Notes under the pieces: generated by a model
What the model saw: the letters and a program-made list of their open reading frames with translations, nothing else
What the model was told of the DNA's origin: nothing
Database searches by the model: none
Program-made: the position numbers and the translations under genes
In this document: positions 18,201 to 26,900 of the stretch, one piece after another
Numbering within the stretch: position 1 is the stretch's first letter
How the letters are laid out: every line of letters begins with the position of its first letter
Origin: Verrucomicrobiota bacterium
GTDB taxonomy: Bacteria; Verrucomicrobiota; Verrucomicrobiia; Verrucomicrobiales; Akkermansiaceae
Length of the DNA stretch: 64,000 nucleotides
Direction: 5' to 3'
Assembly (NCBI GenBank): GCA_026397725.1
Contig: JAPLUI010000320.1
Span: 1-64,000 of the forward strand

Positions 18201-21061
18201 TCAACCGCACCAAAGTCGAACTTGATGAACTTGGCGTTGGAAATCCCGGAAAACACCCGGGTGACATCGGTTCCATTCGCACCCGGCGACGCGGTATAGT
18301 TCACCGTTATGAGTGGTGTGAAACCGACCCCGTCCGTGGAATAACTTGCCGTGTATTGCTGATTGATCCGGCCGCTATCCTGCCACGCCGTGAGAGTGCG
18401 GATACAGTTGATATCAAACCCGGTGCCATTGTCCCCGTTACCCAGATCGTAGGTGATCGTCCCGCCTCGAATCCCCAGCGCTCCGGTGGTGTCGGGCGTG
18501 CCGAGGTTGCCGTTTGTCAGCGAAGACGCCGTGCCGCGGCCGTCTGAAGCCGTGGTGATGGAAAGAGCCGAGGTGCCCGCGTTGCTCGCGATGAGGTTGT
18601 TGCCACTGAGCGGAGCAAAGGGCCCGGTCACCAGACTCAGATTCGTGGAGGTGGTGGTGGAGTTGTTGCGGTATTCGCCTTGCAGCCCGCCCCCTGCCGC
18701 GGGGGTGAGGCGTGCGGATGGAATCACGCCCGCGGCCTGGCTCGGACTGCTCCAGTGCAACTGGATGCCTGATGCGCTCGTCGTATCGTTGGCGAAGTCC
18801 AGGCGGATGGAGACGGGCTGATTGGCAGTGAGTGCAATCTGGCAACTGTCGCTTGCCGTCGGGTTCGTCCAGCGGTCGATCACCAACTGGTCATTCACCC
18901 ACAGCCGCACCTGGTTGCCGGACACCGTGCTCAGCGTGTAAGCTTCGCTGTAGGGTGGCACCAGCCAGCCGCTCCAGCGGGCGCTGAAGCTGCTGGAGCT
19001 AACAGCCGGACCGGGCGAACCGCTGCCCCAGGCGAAGTTGACCTGCGCGTCGGTGCGTGCCAGCACGCGGTCGGTCTGGCTGGCATTGTTGAAATACTCA
19101 CCTAACAAACCGGTGCCGTGACAGCGGTAGTCCACCACCACACCGTTGCTCCGGAGCTGCGTGCCGACCTGGGAGACCACTCCATTCGCCGGGGTGGCGA
19201 CCAGCACCATGGACTGGTCGGCTCCCATGGTGAAGGTATGATTTCCCTGAACGTTCCGTGCCACAAAAACCCCGGAGACCGTGTCATACAGGTCGCAAGG
19301 GGCGCTGCCAAAATCAAAGGTGACACTCTTGGTGGTGGGGTATGGGTTCCAAAACAAATGACTGGGATAACAGCGGGGGTGGAAATAGTCGGTCGTCGCC
19401 AAATCCCATCCGATGATTCCCGGCTCGCTCGAGCCATTGTAGATTGCGCCCAGAAACCCCATCGAGTTGCTCATATACATTGCGATGTCATACGAGCTGT
19501 TTTCAAAATAGGACAATGTGGAATCGGACTGGGACGGAATGAAGGGGTTGTAGTTCGTCTTGGCATTCCAGTAATCCGCCGCCGGACTGGGACTCCCGCC
19601 AAAGCCAGCCCCGGTGTTGGACAAGTAATCGCCCGTGCCATAGGGCGCGTGAGTGGCCCCGCTGGGATCCGGGTAAAACGACTCCCAACGAAGGCCCTCG
19701 TAGGAGAACAGGAACCCCTTGTTGACACCATGATATACCAGATTGTTGCGCCAGCCCAGATGGGCCTGATGGCTCGAGTCGAGGTCAATCCCGCGCAACA
19801 GGCGGCAACTGTTGGCGGCGTTGAGGAGAAACCGGCCGATGCTCCGGGCAAACCGTTGATCATAGCGCGCCACGGGTGCCAGCCAAGCCGTGTTTTGATA
19901 GCTGCCCATGGTGAAGGCATAGCCGACACCACCGTTTTGGCGGCTGTCCATGTCCAGTCCGTCGGCTTGAACGCCACCCGGATTCCAACCCCGTGACACC
20001 GACCAACTGCCGCGATTATAGCCGTCCGGGGGACTCTGAACCCATGACGGCATGCGCGTGTAATCGCCGAAGAAATTGTCCATCATCCGTCCCAAATCCA
20101 GATACGTGCCCTGCTCCGCATTGAGACGGGCGAGGGCCAATGGTCCGTATTGATGGGCAATCTCACCCCGGCCTGGATAATCGAGGTGGAATTGCATGGC
20201 CGATTGGGCGCATGCCAAATATTCGCTGTCCCCCGTCCAGAGATACCCCATGTAGAGCATCCAGCCCAGGCCTGCGGACATCCCGGGAACCCACCGGCCA
20301 TTACCGCCAAGGTTGTGGACTGCGAGCGTGGTCTGGTCATACGAGCGGCCCAAGCTGAAGTCGGCACTTGTTGGGCAGCCATAAGCCCGGGCAATTTGGA
20401 GAACCGATTCGCATTGCAGACTCATGTAACTGTTAAAGTCCGGATCGTCGCGGTGGCGGGCGGTCAACATCATGCCGATCGCCATGGGCCAGTAACCGTA
20501 AATCCCAGGGTCGAGATAGCCGCCGCTACCGCTCTGATTTGGGCCATCGCTATATAATCCGCGGTAACCCGCGCCGGGATTGAACCACCGTTTGCAGCTC
20601 CGCACCCAGTTCAATCCCTTGTAGGTCTTCATGTCCATGCCCAGGAGTTCGGCGGCGATCACCGGCGCCACGGAGGTCATGGCCTCCGTGCTGTTGACGT
20701 CCGTCGAGGTGCGACCGTTCTCACCAAAGGGTTGCAGATAGCCGGGAAAGGCGAAGTCCTGCCCCACCACATTGACGACCGGCATGTTCGTTCCGGTCAC
20801 GGTGGGGTCGAAGATGAACTGGGAATAATCCAACGCATCCTGCTTCCAGTTGGGAATGTTGAGAGGCGAGGGCAGACGATTCATTTGCGTCACCAGCGGA
20901 ATGTCCACTTGCGTTTCCATTGCAGGCGTCGCGGGGCCGGACAACAGAAGCATGGCAAAGACCATCACTTCGGACAGGACCGCCAACGAGCGGCTTCCCC
21001 AATTCAACCAGTCGCGGATCGCCGCGGAAACAAAAGACGGAGTGACTGGTTTGGTTTTCAT
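15221..21061 (-). CDS. giant secreted toroid-glycosidase-like protein with PA14, Ig-like and discoidin-like modules
   Basis: The chosen start ATG 21061 gives 1946 residues and a signal peptide with a long n-region (SLAVLSEVMVFAMLLLSGPA); the open frame continues to 21652 but that part looks non-coding. Residues about 50-645 resemble the alpha-toroid protein at 42277-44547 (LLGMDMKTYKGLNWV; NGGVGYAFTMGSYQNTAWLAPVARYDQRFA; TTDYFHPRCYPSHLFWNPY). Then come PA14 (about 648-790), discoidin-like (815-960), two more PA14 (975-1245; LVIDRW, LLINTW and LLIDDW mark the ends), a putative Ig domain (1265-1365), discoidin-like (1365-1535), Ig-like Big_3_5 (1545-1640), discoidin-like (1650-1815), and the DPDGDGMSNHQEFAFGLDP hinge with C-terminal module. 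It is probably a cell-surface polysaccharide-processing enzyme with many binding modules. Confidence 0.75.
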   Translation of the reverse strand: MKTKPVTPSFVSAAIRDWLNWGSRSLAVLSEVMVFAMLLLSGPATPAMETQVDIPLVTQMNRLPSPLNIPNWKQDALDYSQFIFDPTVTGTNMPVVNVVGQDFAFPGYLQPFGENGRTSTDVNSTEAMTSVAPVIAAELLGMDMKTYKGLNWVRSCKRWFNPGAGYRGLYSDGPNQSGSGGYLDPGIYGYWPMAIGMMLTARHRDDPDFNSYMSLQCESVLQIARAYGCPTSADFSLGRSYDQTTLAVHNLGGNGRWVPGMSAGLGWMLYMGYLWTGDSEYLACAQSAMQFHLDYPGRGEIAHQYGPLALARLNAEQGTYLDLGRMMDNFFGDYTRMPSWVQSPPDGYNRGSWSVSRGWNPGGVQADGLDMDSRQNGGVGYAFTMGSYQNTAWLAPVARYDQRFARSIGRFLLNAANSCRLLRGIDLDSSHQAHLGWRNNLVYHGVNKGFLFSYEGLRWESFYPDPSGATHAPYGTGDYLSNTGAGFGGSPSPAADYWNAKTNYNPFIPSQSDSTLSYFENSSYDIAMYMSNSMGFLGAIYNGSSEPGIIGWDLATTDYFHPRCYPSHLFWNPYPTTKSVTFDFGSAPCDLYDTVSGVFVARNVQGNHTFTMGADQSMVLVATPANGVVSQVGTQLRSNGVVVDYRCHGTGLLGEYFNNASQTDRVLARTDAQVNFAWGSGSPGPAVSSSSFSARWSGWLVPPYSEAYTLSTVSGNQVRLWVNDQLVIDRWTNPTASDSCQIALTANQPVSIRLDFANDTTSASGIQLHWSSPSQAAGVIPSARLTPAAGGGLQGEYRNNSTTTSTNLSLVTGPFAPLSGNNLIASNAGTSALSITTASDGRGTASSLTNGNLGTPDTTGALGIRGGTITYDLGNGDNGTGFDINCIRTLTAWQDSGRINQQYTASYSTDGVGFTPLITVNYTASPGANGTDVTRVFSGISNAKFIKFDFGAVDSQQNGWVRYSELAVLGTSTGSGSSMPLVMARPDSNVNFNWSTTPPATLLSGNNLNVRWTGWLVPKYSETHTLTLNAGDGARLAIDNQLLINTWANQTTNSSVQVALTKGKPVRVFLEYYNSGLTPPQASLLWASPSQPSPEIIPSEQWLPPAGNGLAAEYFNNTSLTNVTLVRTDAQVNFDWTGSSPDPAIYPNQFSTRWSGWLLPRHSETHTLTTTTAAGVRLWINDQLLIDDWTSGLKTRTCQVTLTAGQLAMLRLECFNNSGNGRAQLSWSSTSQAMETIPQCQLIGPATVPGPAPAASPPPNLPPLLTALADQTIRASSLLSIAATATDLDLPPQTLTYSLDPGAPSGASINPTTGLFTWTPSVAQYPGNYAVTVRVTDNGNPSRNATGTFNVTVTAPPPPPPVVTETDLSFTGGSFGPLAGTNLILNNPGDSSALNYFEATGGWTPANLTDGDLKAPGTVGNGAGVYSILTRGTVTYQLGGGATGTGYTITGIRSLTSWSGGGRVRPNYTVNFSLDGVNFYPIATVNFLAPDYTQGANLSQGTDVTLGVTGLTNAVSIQFVFPNTQQNGGVSYTELAVFGTPSGLTHPTPTQLVLGTSVTPSSPGASVTFTVTVQDNGVTAGSATGNIVFQVDGSDVSTSAIANGSATYTTSTLAAGTHTITATYSGDAGYATSTTSLTHTVYQLPTVAETNLSLTGGSFAPQGANNLLLGNAGTATLTTVAYTGTAANLTDGVLQAPGSPGASSQIVMIQSGTVTYSLGNGSAGLGYTLTGIRSLTAWANNTRINPKYTVSYSFDGITFIPLATVNYAAPTGAKGTDVSLGITGLTHVKYLRFTFPNSQQNSGVAYSELAAYGTSTPMDPLETWISGLDWSGFTSPDLTAAGDPDGDGMSNHQEFAFGLDPTTGSSASPITVPLDKATGKFSYTRRAASGCTYHVLTSTDLQTWTEEAYPVDETLSGTHDDVQTMQVTVHATALDGKLFVRVHAVP
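15612..16402. repeat. about 0.8-kb direct repeat, copy B
   Basis: This is the partner of 13550-14340, inside the giant gene. The constant offset and the shared silent positions suggest recent duplication or gene conversion between the two neighbouring genes. Confidence 0.7.
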
Positions 21062-21659
21062 GGTGAGATTGCGCCACACGCTTGTCGGTTCGGGCGGGAG
21101 GATTTGCACGGCGATCCAGCCGTCATCCAGCGCGGCGAGGCGGATGTCTGTGAATTCAACCTTTCCGGCACCATGGAAGTCACCGTCGCGCGGCAGGTCT
21201 TTGAGAGGCATGCAGGACCCGGGCGGGCGGTTAGGGCGGTGATGGGCGCGTGCGTGGGCGTGGGCGGGTGGGTGGTTGGGAAGGCGGACGGTCATGGAAG
21301 CGTTGATCAACGCGGATAGTGGCCAAAAACCAGTCCACATGGCGTTCGATTTATGCCATCTGCGGATTTCAAACATCGCGCATCGACCATCCCCCGGCAG
21401 ACCAGCCATAGAAGGCGGGGGAGGTGTGACGACCATGCCCCATCGACAAGGAAGGGGAAATTCACAGGCGGTCGTCGAAGAGTGGCCGGAATTCGCGACC
21501 AACAAAGACCTGAGGGACTGGTACCGAAGCAAAGTGCGGAACTTGACCACAGGCATCCCGCAGAATGGCTGTGTTTCTGGAAGATTGCCCCGGCAAGGCA
21601 TGCGCGTCAAGTTAAGGGAAATGTGATCCCTGTTACCGACAGTGATCCGCAACAGCAGT
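21062..21659. other. upstream region of the giant gene
   Basis: The minus-strand frame of the giant gene stays open here for 197 codons, but it lacks a signal peptide and is rich in Pro/His/Arg (for example HPPAHAHARAHHRPNRPPG), which looks like GC-rich non-coding DNA. A short stretch near 21066-21170 (VEFTDIRLAALDDGWIAVQILPPEP) could be a coding relic. No other gene is seen. Confidence 0.4.
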
Positions 21660-21711
21660 CCCTAACTGGACATCCTGAGGTCCGATCGGACCTCAGGATG
21701 TCCAGTTAGGG
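21660..21711. repeat. 52-bp perfect palindrome without spacer
   Basis: The sequence beginning CCCTAACTGGACATCCTGAG is its own reverse complement over all 52 bases, centred on TCCGA|TCGGA between 21685 and 21686. The bases just outside (T at 21659, T at 21712) do not pair. It lies 669 bp from the end of the IS110 transposase gene. No T-run follows, so it is not a normal terminator. A transcript or single strand here would form a 26-bp stem with almost no loop. Confidence 0.95.
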
Positions 21712-22042
21712 TGGAGATTGTGACGAGGTTGATACATACAGAAATTCGCGAGGAACTTACCGATACAAGGCGTCAGGTCCTTAACTTGACGGGCATGCCG
21801 GCAAGGGGGCAGGATCTAACGTCATTTCAATATCCAACAGCCAACCCTCAATATCCAATTTCCAAAACAAGAGGAGCTAACCCGGAGAGCCAACCCACAC
21901 ACCTGGAAAGCATTCAAGGAGAATGGCCAATTGCAGGAACGTCACGTCCTGATGGCCATTGACCTCGGAATGAGTGCCGACTCGATCATGCAGGAACACG
22001 CCGGGGCGGAAGACCGCGGTGACTTGCTGATGCTACCTCGGC

Positions 22043-22201
22043 ATGGTTTGTCATTTCAACCAATGCCCCAAGCACAAGTTCGAGTGCCGGGTCCCCGGAT
22101 GCGGCGCCAATCGCTTCGTCCGGATCCTCCCATGGTTCCGCCTCAAACCCCGGCGCCTGAACGAATTCAACTCACAGATTCTATTCCAGCGCCAGGTATG
22201 A
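22043..22201 (+). CDS. possible short cysteine-rich ORF, 52 aa
   Basis: The frame has a zinc-finger-like spacing (VCHFNQCPKHKFECRVPGCG) followed by a basic segment (RFVRILPWFRLKPRRLNEF). An in-frame TGA lies at 22028-22030, 12 nt before the ATG, and no ribosome binding site is evident. It could be the zinc-ribbon end of a decayed transposase next to the IS110 element, or chance. The rest of 21712-22379 shows AT-rich tandem-like phrases (TATCCAA repeats near 21827-21862) and no convincing gene. Confidence 0.25.
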   Translation: MVCHFNQCPKHKFECRVPGCGANRFVRILPWFRLKPRRLNEFNSQILFQRQV

Positions 22202-22379
22202 ACCGACCTCTGCGATTCATAGGCAATCCTCGAAGGGCGGAAATGCCCAACCTGTCAACCCATGCTCGCATGGAGTTGGATTTCAGCCGTCCTTGGAGAG
22301 CGGTTTTGCGCCGACCTGGCGTGGGAGTTCGCCATTGGCGGCAAGACGTGCGGCCTGTTCGTGATTGGGGTCCTCCTGA

Positions 22380-23666
22380 CTAACTCATTCTAACGGATTG
22401 AATTGGAACGAGTTGGAAGCCCTGCTTTGCGGCCAATGTTTTGAGGGTTTTGAGACGTTTCTTCTCCACGCCGGGATTGGAGCGGAAGGCTTTCGACTCG
22501 TCGTAGCTCCGGCCGTTGGCGATCATCGCATGGATCACCCGGGCGAGCTTGTGGGCGGTGGCCGTGATACCCTCAGCCTTGCCCAGCCTGCCCTTCATCC
22601 GCCGGCAGTATTCGCCCATCCGGCATTTGGCCTTCTCCAATCCGAAGGCCACCAGTCGAAATGCCTCGGCGAGGCGGTTGCGCGTCTTTCGCGTCCCGCT
22701 GCGCAGGACCTTGCCCCCGCTGATCTGGTTGCACGGGCACACCCCGAGCCAGGCGCAGAACCGGTCCGCGCTGCCAAACGACTCCAACAGATTGTCGCGC
22801 GGCCCGATCTCGCTCATCAGAGCGGTGAGCACTCCGCTGCCGATGCCGTCGATTTCCAACAGGTCCACGCCATAGTATCTGCAACCCTCCTTGCGGAAGT
22901 CCAGGGCAATGGCGTTCTTGCCGGTTTGCTTGCGTTTCCTGCCGGGCCGCGGGGTGGGCTCGGCGGTTGGTGCCGCCGCCGGTCCGATACCACCGACCAG
23001 ACCGGCGATTTCCTCGTCGAGGTTGGCAAGGTGTCGGCGGATTTCATCCCACTGGGTCTGGAGCTGACCGAGCACGAAGAGGTATTCGGGACGGTAGTTG
23101 CCCTCCAGCGCGGCGAGGATGTCCGCCTCGCAACTCCGGCAGCGGCCGTCGCGCAGGGCGGCCAGAACCTTCGGGTCGCGCTCGCCGGCGAGAATGGCTG
23201 TAATAATAGCGCGGCCGCTCACGCCGTCGATGTCGCTGAAAACATGGTGCAACTTGAGGTTCATCTCGGTAAGAACCTTCTGGATGCGGTGCACATGTCC
23301 CGCATTCTCGCGCACAAGGCTGTCGCGGTGCCGGACCAGATAACGCAGCCGCAGGACATCCTGCGCGGGACGGAAGGATTTCTTGAGCAGCCCGGCCGCG
23401 TGGAGTTGCTGGAGCCATTGGGCGTCGCACACGTCGGTCTTCTTGCCGGGCACGCCTTTGACATGGCGGGCATTGACCAGGCACACCTCGATACCGGCCT
23501 CTTCGAGCAGGTCGTAGCAGTTGACCCAGTAGTTGCCGGTGCTCTCCATGGCCACGGTGGTCACGGCGCAGGCCAGCAGCCAGTCGCGCAGTTCGCGCAG
23601 GCCACCGGTGAAACTCGTGAAGGTGCGCCAATGCTCTATCCGCTTGGACCGCGTCCTTGCTCGCAT
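22380..23666 (-). CDS. IS110-family transposase, N-terminus incomplete
   Basis: The 428-residue product has the IS110 layout: a DEDD/RuvC-like N-terminal domain with VAMESTGNYW (the conserved Glu), VKGVPGKKTDVCDAQWL (the Asp pair), and a C-terminal Transposase_20 domain (LEIDGIGSGVLTALMSEIG; FCAWLGVCPCNQISGGKVLRSG, with the candidate catalytic Ser) and a helical end. The usual first strand with its Asp (G-[IV]-D-V-[SA]-K) is absent. In another frame just upstream, 23620-23690 reads IPHASKDAVQ, which looks like a decayed copy of it. The element may therefore be frameshifted and inactive. Inserted residues around 222-250 (PTAEPTPRPGRKRKQ) are low-complexity. Confidence 0.85.
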   Translation of the reverse strand: MRARTRSKRIEHWRTFTSFTGGLRELRDWLLACAVTTVAMESTGNYWVNCYDLLEEAGIEVCLVNARHVKGVPGKKTDVCDAQWLQQLHAAGLLKKSFRPAQDVLRLRYLVRHRDSLVRENAGHVHRIQKVLTEMNLKLHHVFSDIDGVSGRAIITAILAGERDPKVLAALRDGRCRSCEADILAALEGNYRPEYLFVLGQLQTQWDEIRRHLANLDEEIAGLVGGIGPAAAPTAEPTPRPGRKRKQTGKNAIALDFRKEGCRYYGVDLLEIDGIGSGVLTALMSEIGPRDNLLESFGSADRFCAWLGVCPCNQISGGKVLRSGTRKTRNRLAEAFRLVAFGLEKAKCRMGEYCRRMKGRLGKAEGITATAHKLARVIHAMIANGRSYDESKAFRSNPGVEKKRLKTLKTLAAKQGFQLVPIQSVRMS

Positions 23667-23900
23667 GCGGGATTTCGCCGCTCTCGCGGACCATCACCAA
23701 TGACCTGTCGGACTACACTCCTCGCGCCGCCACGAATGTAGAAAAGACCTCCCTGCGCATGCAAGACGAGTTACTCTCTAACTCTATCAGCCACCCGGCG
23801 GTTGTTGCTCGCATGGTAACATATCCGGATGATTGGCGGATATAGCTGCGAGTGCGGAGAGAGGGGGAGGAGAAAAGACTGAAAGCTGAAATCACCACTC
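23667..23900. other. non-coding flank of the IS110 gene (possible bridge-RNA end)
   Basis: This 234-bp stretch lies 5' of the transposase, where IS110-group elements carry the non-coding end that specifies a bridge RNA. I could not define the element boundary or the loops, so the role is inferred from position only. The adjoining minus-strand rhamnosidase gene ends at 23901. Confidence 0.25.
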
Positions 23901-26900
23901 TCAATCCTTCGGCGTGATCGAAATCTCCTCCAACCCGATCCGGCAATCACCGGGGCGGCCGATTGCGAGAAAGCGCAGGCGGAATCGTTGCAGCCCGTCC
24001 AGGTTGAGCTGGGAAAAACTCCCCTCCATGACACCCTGGGTCCGCGTGTCGCCAATCAGGTATTGCGTCGTCTTGCCATCATCTAACTGGAGACACCACT
24101 CGCCATGCACGCTGGAGGTTTTCACGATGCAGCGCAGCGGCTTCGAGCAATCCATGATCATCCAGTCGCTTGTCATCGCATCCACGTGACCTGCCGGAGT
24201 GGCGACTTCCGCGTGGCCCGCTTTGCCTTCCAGTTTGAGTTCACCCTCCGCTTGCCATTGGAGCGTCTTGAAATCATCCCGGAATGAATCGGCAACCTTG
24301 CCTGATAGGGTTTTCGCCGAACCATTGAACTCCCCGACGCGCCGGCCATCTTCCAGGATCGCCACCGCAACGGGCGACTGCCGGCCGGAGGTGACATCAG
24401 CCGGCACTAGCAGAATCGCCTCGACCTTGGTGAACACCTTGGGTGCCAGCTTCACCGGTTCTCCGGCAGCCAGTTTGCGGCCAGCCACCACGAATTGGAT
24501 GCCCCACCCATCGGGAATCCTCGCCGTGAAGGCAAACGAGGCGTCCACTGTGCGGCGGTTGCGCAGGTGGAACAGGGTCTGCGGCTGGGCATAACCCGGA
24601 GCGACATGAACCTCCGGCCGGGGATAGCGGACCTCCACGACCGCGCGTACCGCCACCGGCACGGATTTTTGAATCTCTATCATCTGTCCGTCGGCAATTC
24701 CCGTGAGTGTTAGATCAACAGGATCGGCCTGCCACAGCGGATGGGAAGCAGCTGCGGCCACCTTCACCGTCCACGCTGCCGCTCCGGCTGACTGCACGTC
24801 CACGATCCGCAGGCCACTTGTGGATTTCGCGACCAGCTTCGCCTCGCTCAGGCTTCCCGTCGCTTGCACGGAGATCGCGGCTGATTCGCCGGGATAGACA
24901 AGCGCATCCGCCACGCGGAGATCGATCCCCGCTTTGCGGGCGGCGGCGAGCGGTTCCGAGGAATCCACGTGGAAATGGTAAGTGCCACTGGAAACGCGGC
25001 ATCTAACCGCCGCTGGCAGATCCGTGGCGGCAAGGATGCCGGATCGTGCTTTGGATTTGCCATTCTGCCAGATGACCTGTCCGCCCTCGTCGATCTGCGG
25101 GTCGCGGTAACCGAACTTGGGAAGCTCCACATCCGCCTCGGTATTGGCCGGCACCTCGACTTCCAGCGCGAGGGTGGAGCCACTCTTGCTCCACTCGCTG
25201 CGGATCAGCCCGCGGATGGAATGATATGAGCTGTTAGCAAACTCCAGCGGGTTATCAATCGAAGGACGGATCCAGAAATGCCTGTAACCTGGGGCTTGCT
25301 CGTCGGGTTGGATGCCTCCCAGCCATTTGTAAAAGAACGCGCCGACCGAGCCGAAGAACGGGTGCTCATGCGTGCCGCCGCCTTCCCAATGCTCCGGCAG
25401 CGAAGTCAGCCCGAAATGCAGCATGGGCCAGAGATAGCCCGGGTAGGTCTTTTGCATGGCAATCTCATAGGCGAGATCCGCCTTGCCGAGCCGGGGCAAT
25501 TCCTCGAACAGGGCCTGTGAACCAATCACCGCCGTGTTCAGATGTCCCTCGTGTCGGGCGACAATATCCCCAACGAGATTGTTGATGACGGTTCCTCTGA
25601 CATTCTCGGGGACCATCCCGAACCAGAGCGGCACGATGTTCGCAGCCTGCCGGTAATCCGTCGGATTCTCACCGTGATAGATCTGCTGGTCCGCATCGAA
25701 GAACTCCCGGTTGAAAGCCGTGCGAACCTGTTCACGTCGCTGATGCCAACGCCGCGCCTCCTCGGGATTGCCGAGGAGAGTCGCGATGTTTTCCAGGATG
25801 CCAGCCAACCGGTAATAATACGCGGTGCCATAGACATAATGGCCTTCCCCACCGCCCGGGAAGGTTGAATATGGAACCGCGAGCGAGGCATTCCGATCTT
25901 CGATTTGATCGATTGTTTTGGCCCAGGGCGCACACCATTCCGCCGGCCCGCCGAAATAGATGTCAGGCTTGCCGCCCATGGTCGGGGCTGCGGCCAGATA
26001 GCGTGACCCGGAATCCTGCATCTCTGCCAGAATCCGCTTGTCACCATAGTAAGTGTAGAGATGCCAGGGAATGATGATCCCCGTCCCGGACCAGGCAAGC
26101 CCTTCGTTTCCCGGACGGAAATTCGGGATGAACGCCGCCAGCCCGCCGTCAGGCCCCTGAACGTCCAGGTGATCCCCCATCCACTTGGTATAGTGTGCCC
26201 CCATCCCGAAGTTATAGATCGCTTCCTCGGCGGTTAGATGGGCGTCACCCGTCCAGCCAAGTTTCTCACGGGTCCAGCAATCCTGCGGGAAACTGTGCAA
26301 GGCATTGGCCTGGGTCCAACGGATGTTCTGATGCAGGCGGTTGAGCAAGGGATCGGATGTCTCGAGCGTGCCTGCGGTTTCGACGCTTGAGCGCAATTCG
26401 ATGAGTGTCATGTCATCCGCCGACGGTTTCTTCTCCAAGCCCTCGACCGTCACGTGGCGTCCGCCCGCATAACCGAACTGCGGCAGCTCAATCATTTCGC
26501 GGGGATCGCCCTTGCAGACATAGTAGGAGTAGCTCGGTCCGCTGTGCGTCATGAGCCGCCCGCTCGCTTCCTTATAGGTATAAAAGGTGAACTTGATCGT
26601 CTTGCCGCGGAGTCCGGTGCCATCCAGACCGAAGCGCATCTGGCACGCGATGTTCTGGGGGAAGGAGAACAGCCAGCCGTTCTTGGTTTCAGGCAGCGCG
26701 GTGACCGAGTCCGGCTTGAACTCGGTGTTGGCCCGCATCGGTTCCTGCATCTCGGCCGTCAGCTTTCCCTTCGGAGCAGGCCCGACCGACGCGCTGGCCC
26801 ACTTGGCATCGTCGAAATCCGCGTCACACCAGCCGGCGATTTCCCGCGTGGCATCGTAAACATCGCCGATCCGAAAATCGTCGAAGACCACCGGGCCATC

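Noticed and set aside
21062..21652. N-terminal extension of the giant protein by 197 residues
   Set aside because: It has no signal peptide, has composition of non-coding GC-rich DNA, and a good signal peptide starts at 21061.
21660..21711. 52-bp palindrome as an intrinsic terminator
   Set aside because: There is no T-run on either side and no loop; neighbouring genes do not end there.
22398..23741. Long plus-strand open frame across the transposase gene
   Set aside because: It is antisense to clear IS110 motifs and has no recognisable product of its own.
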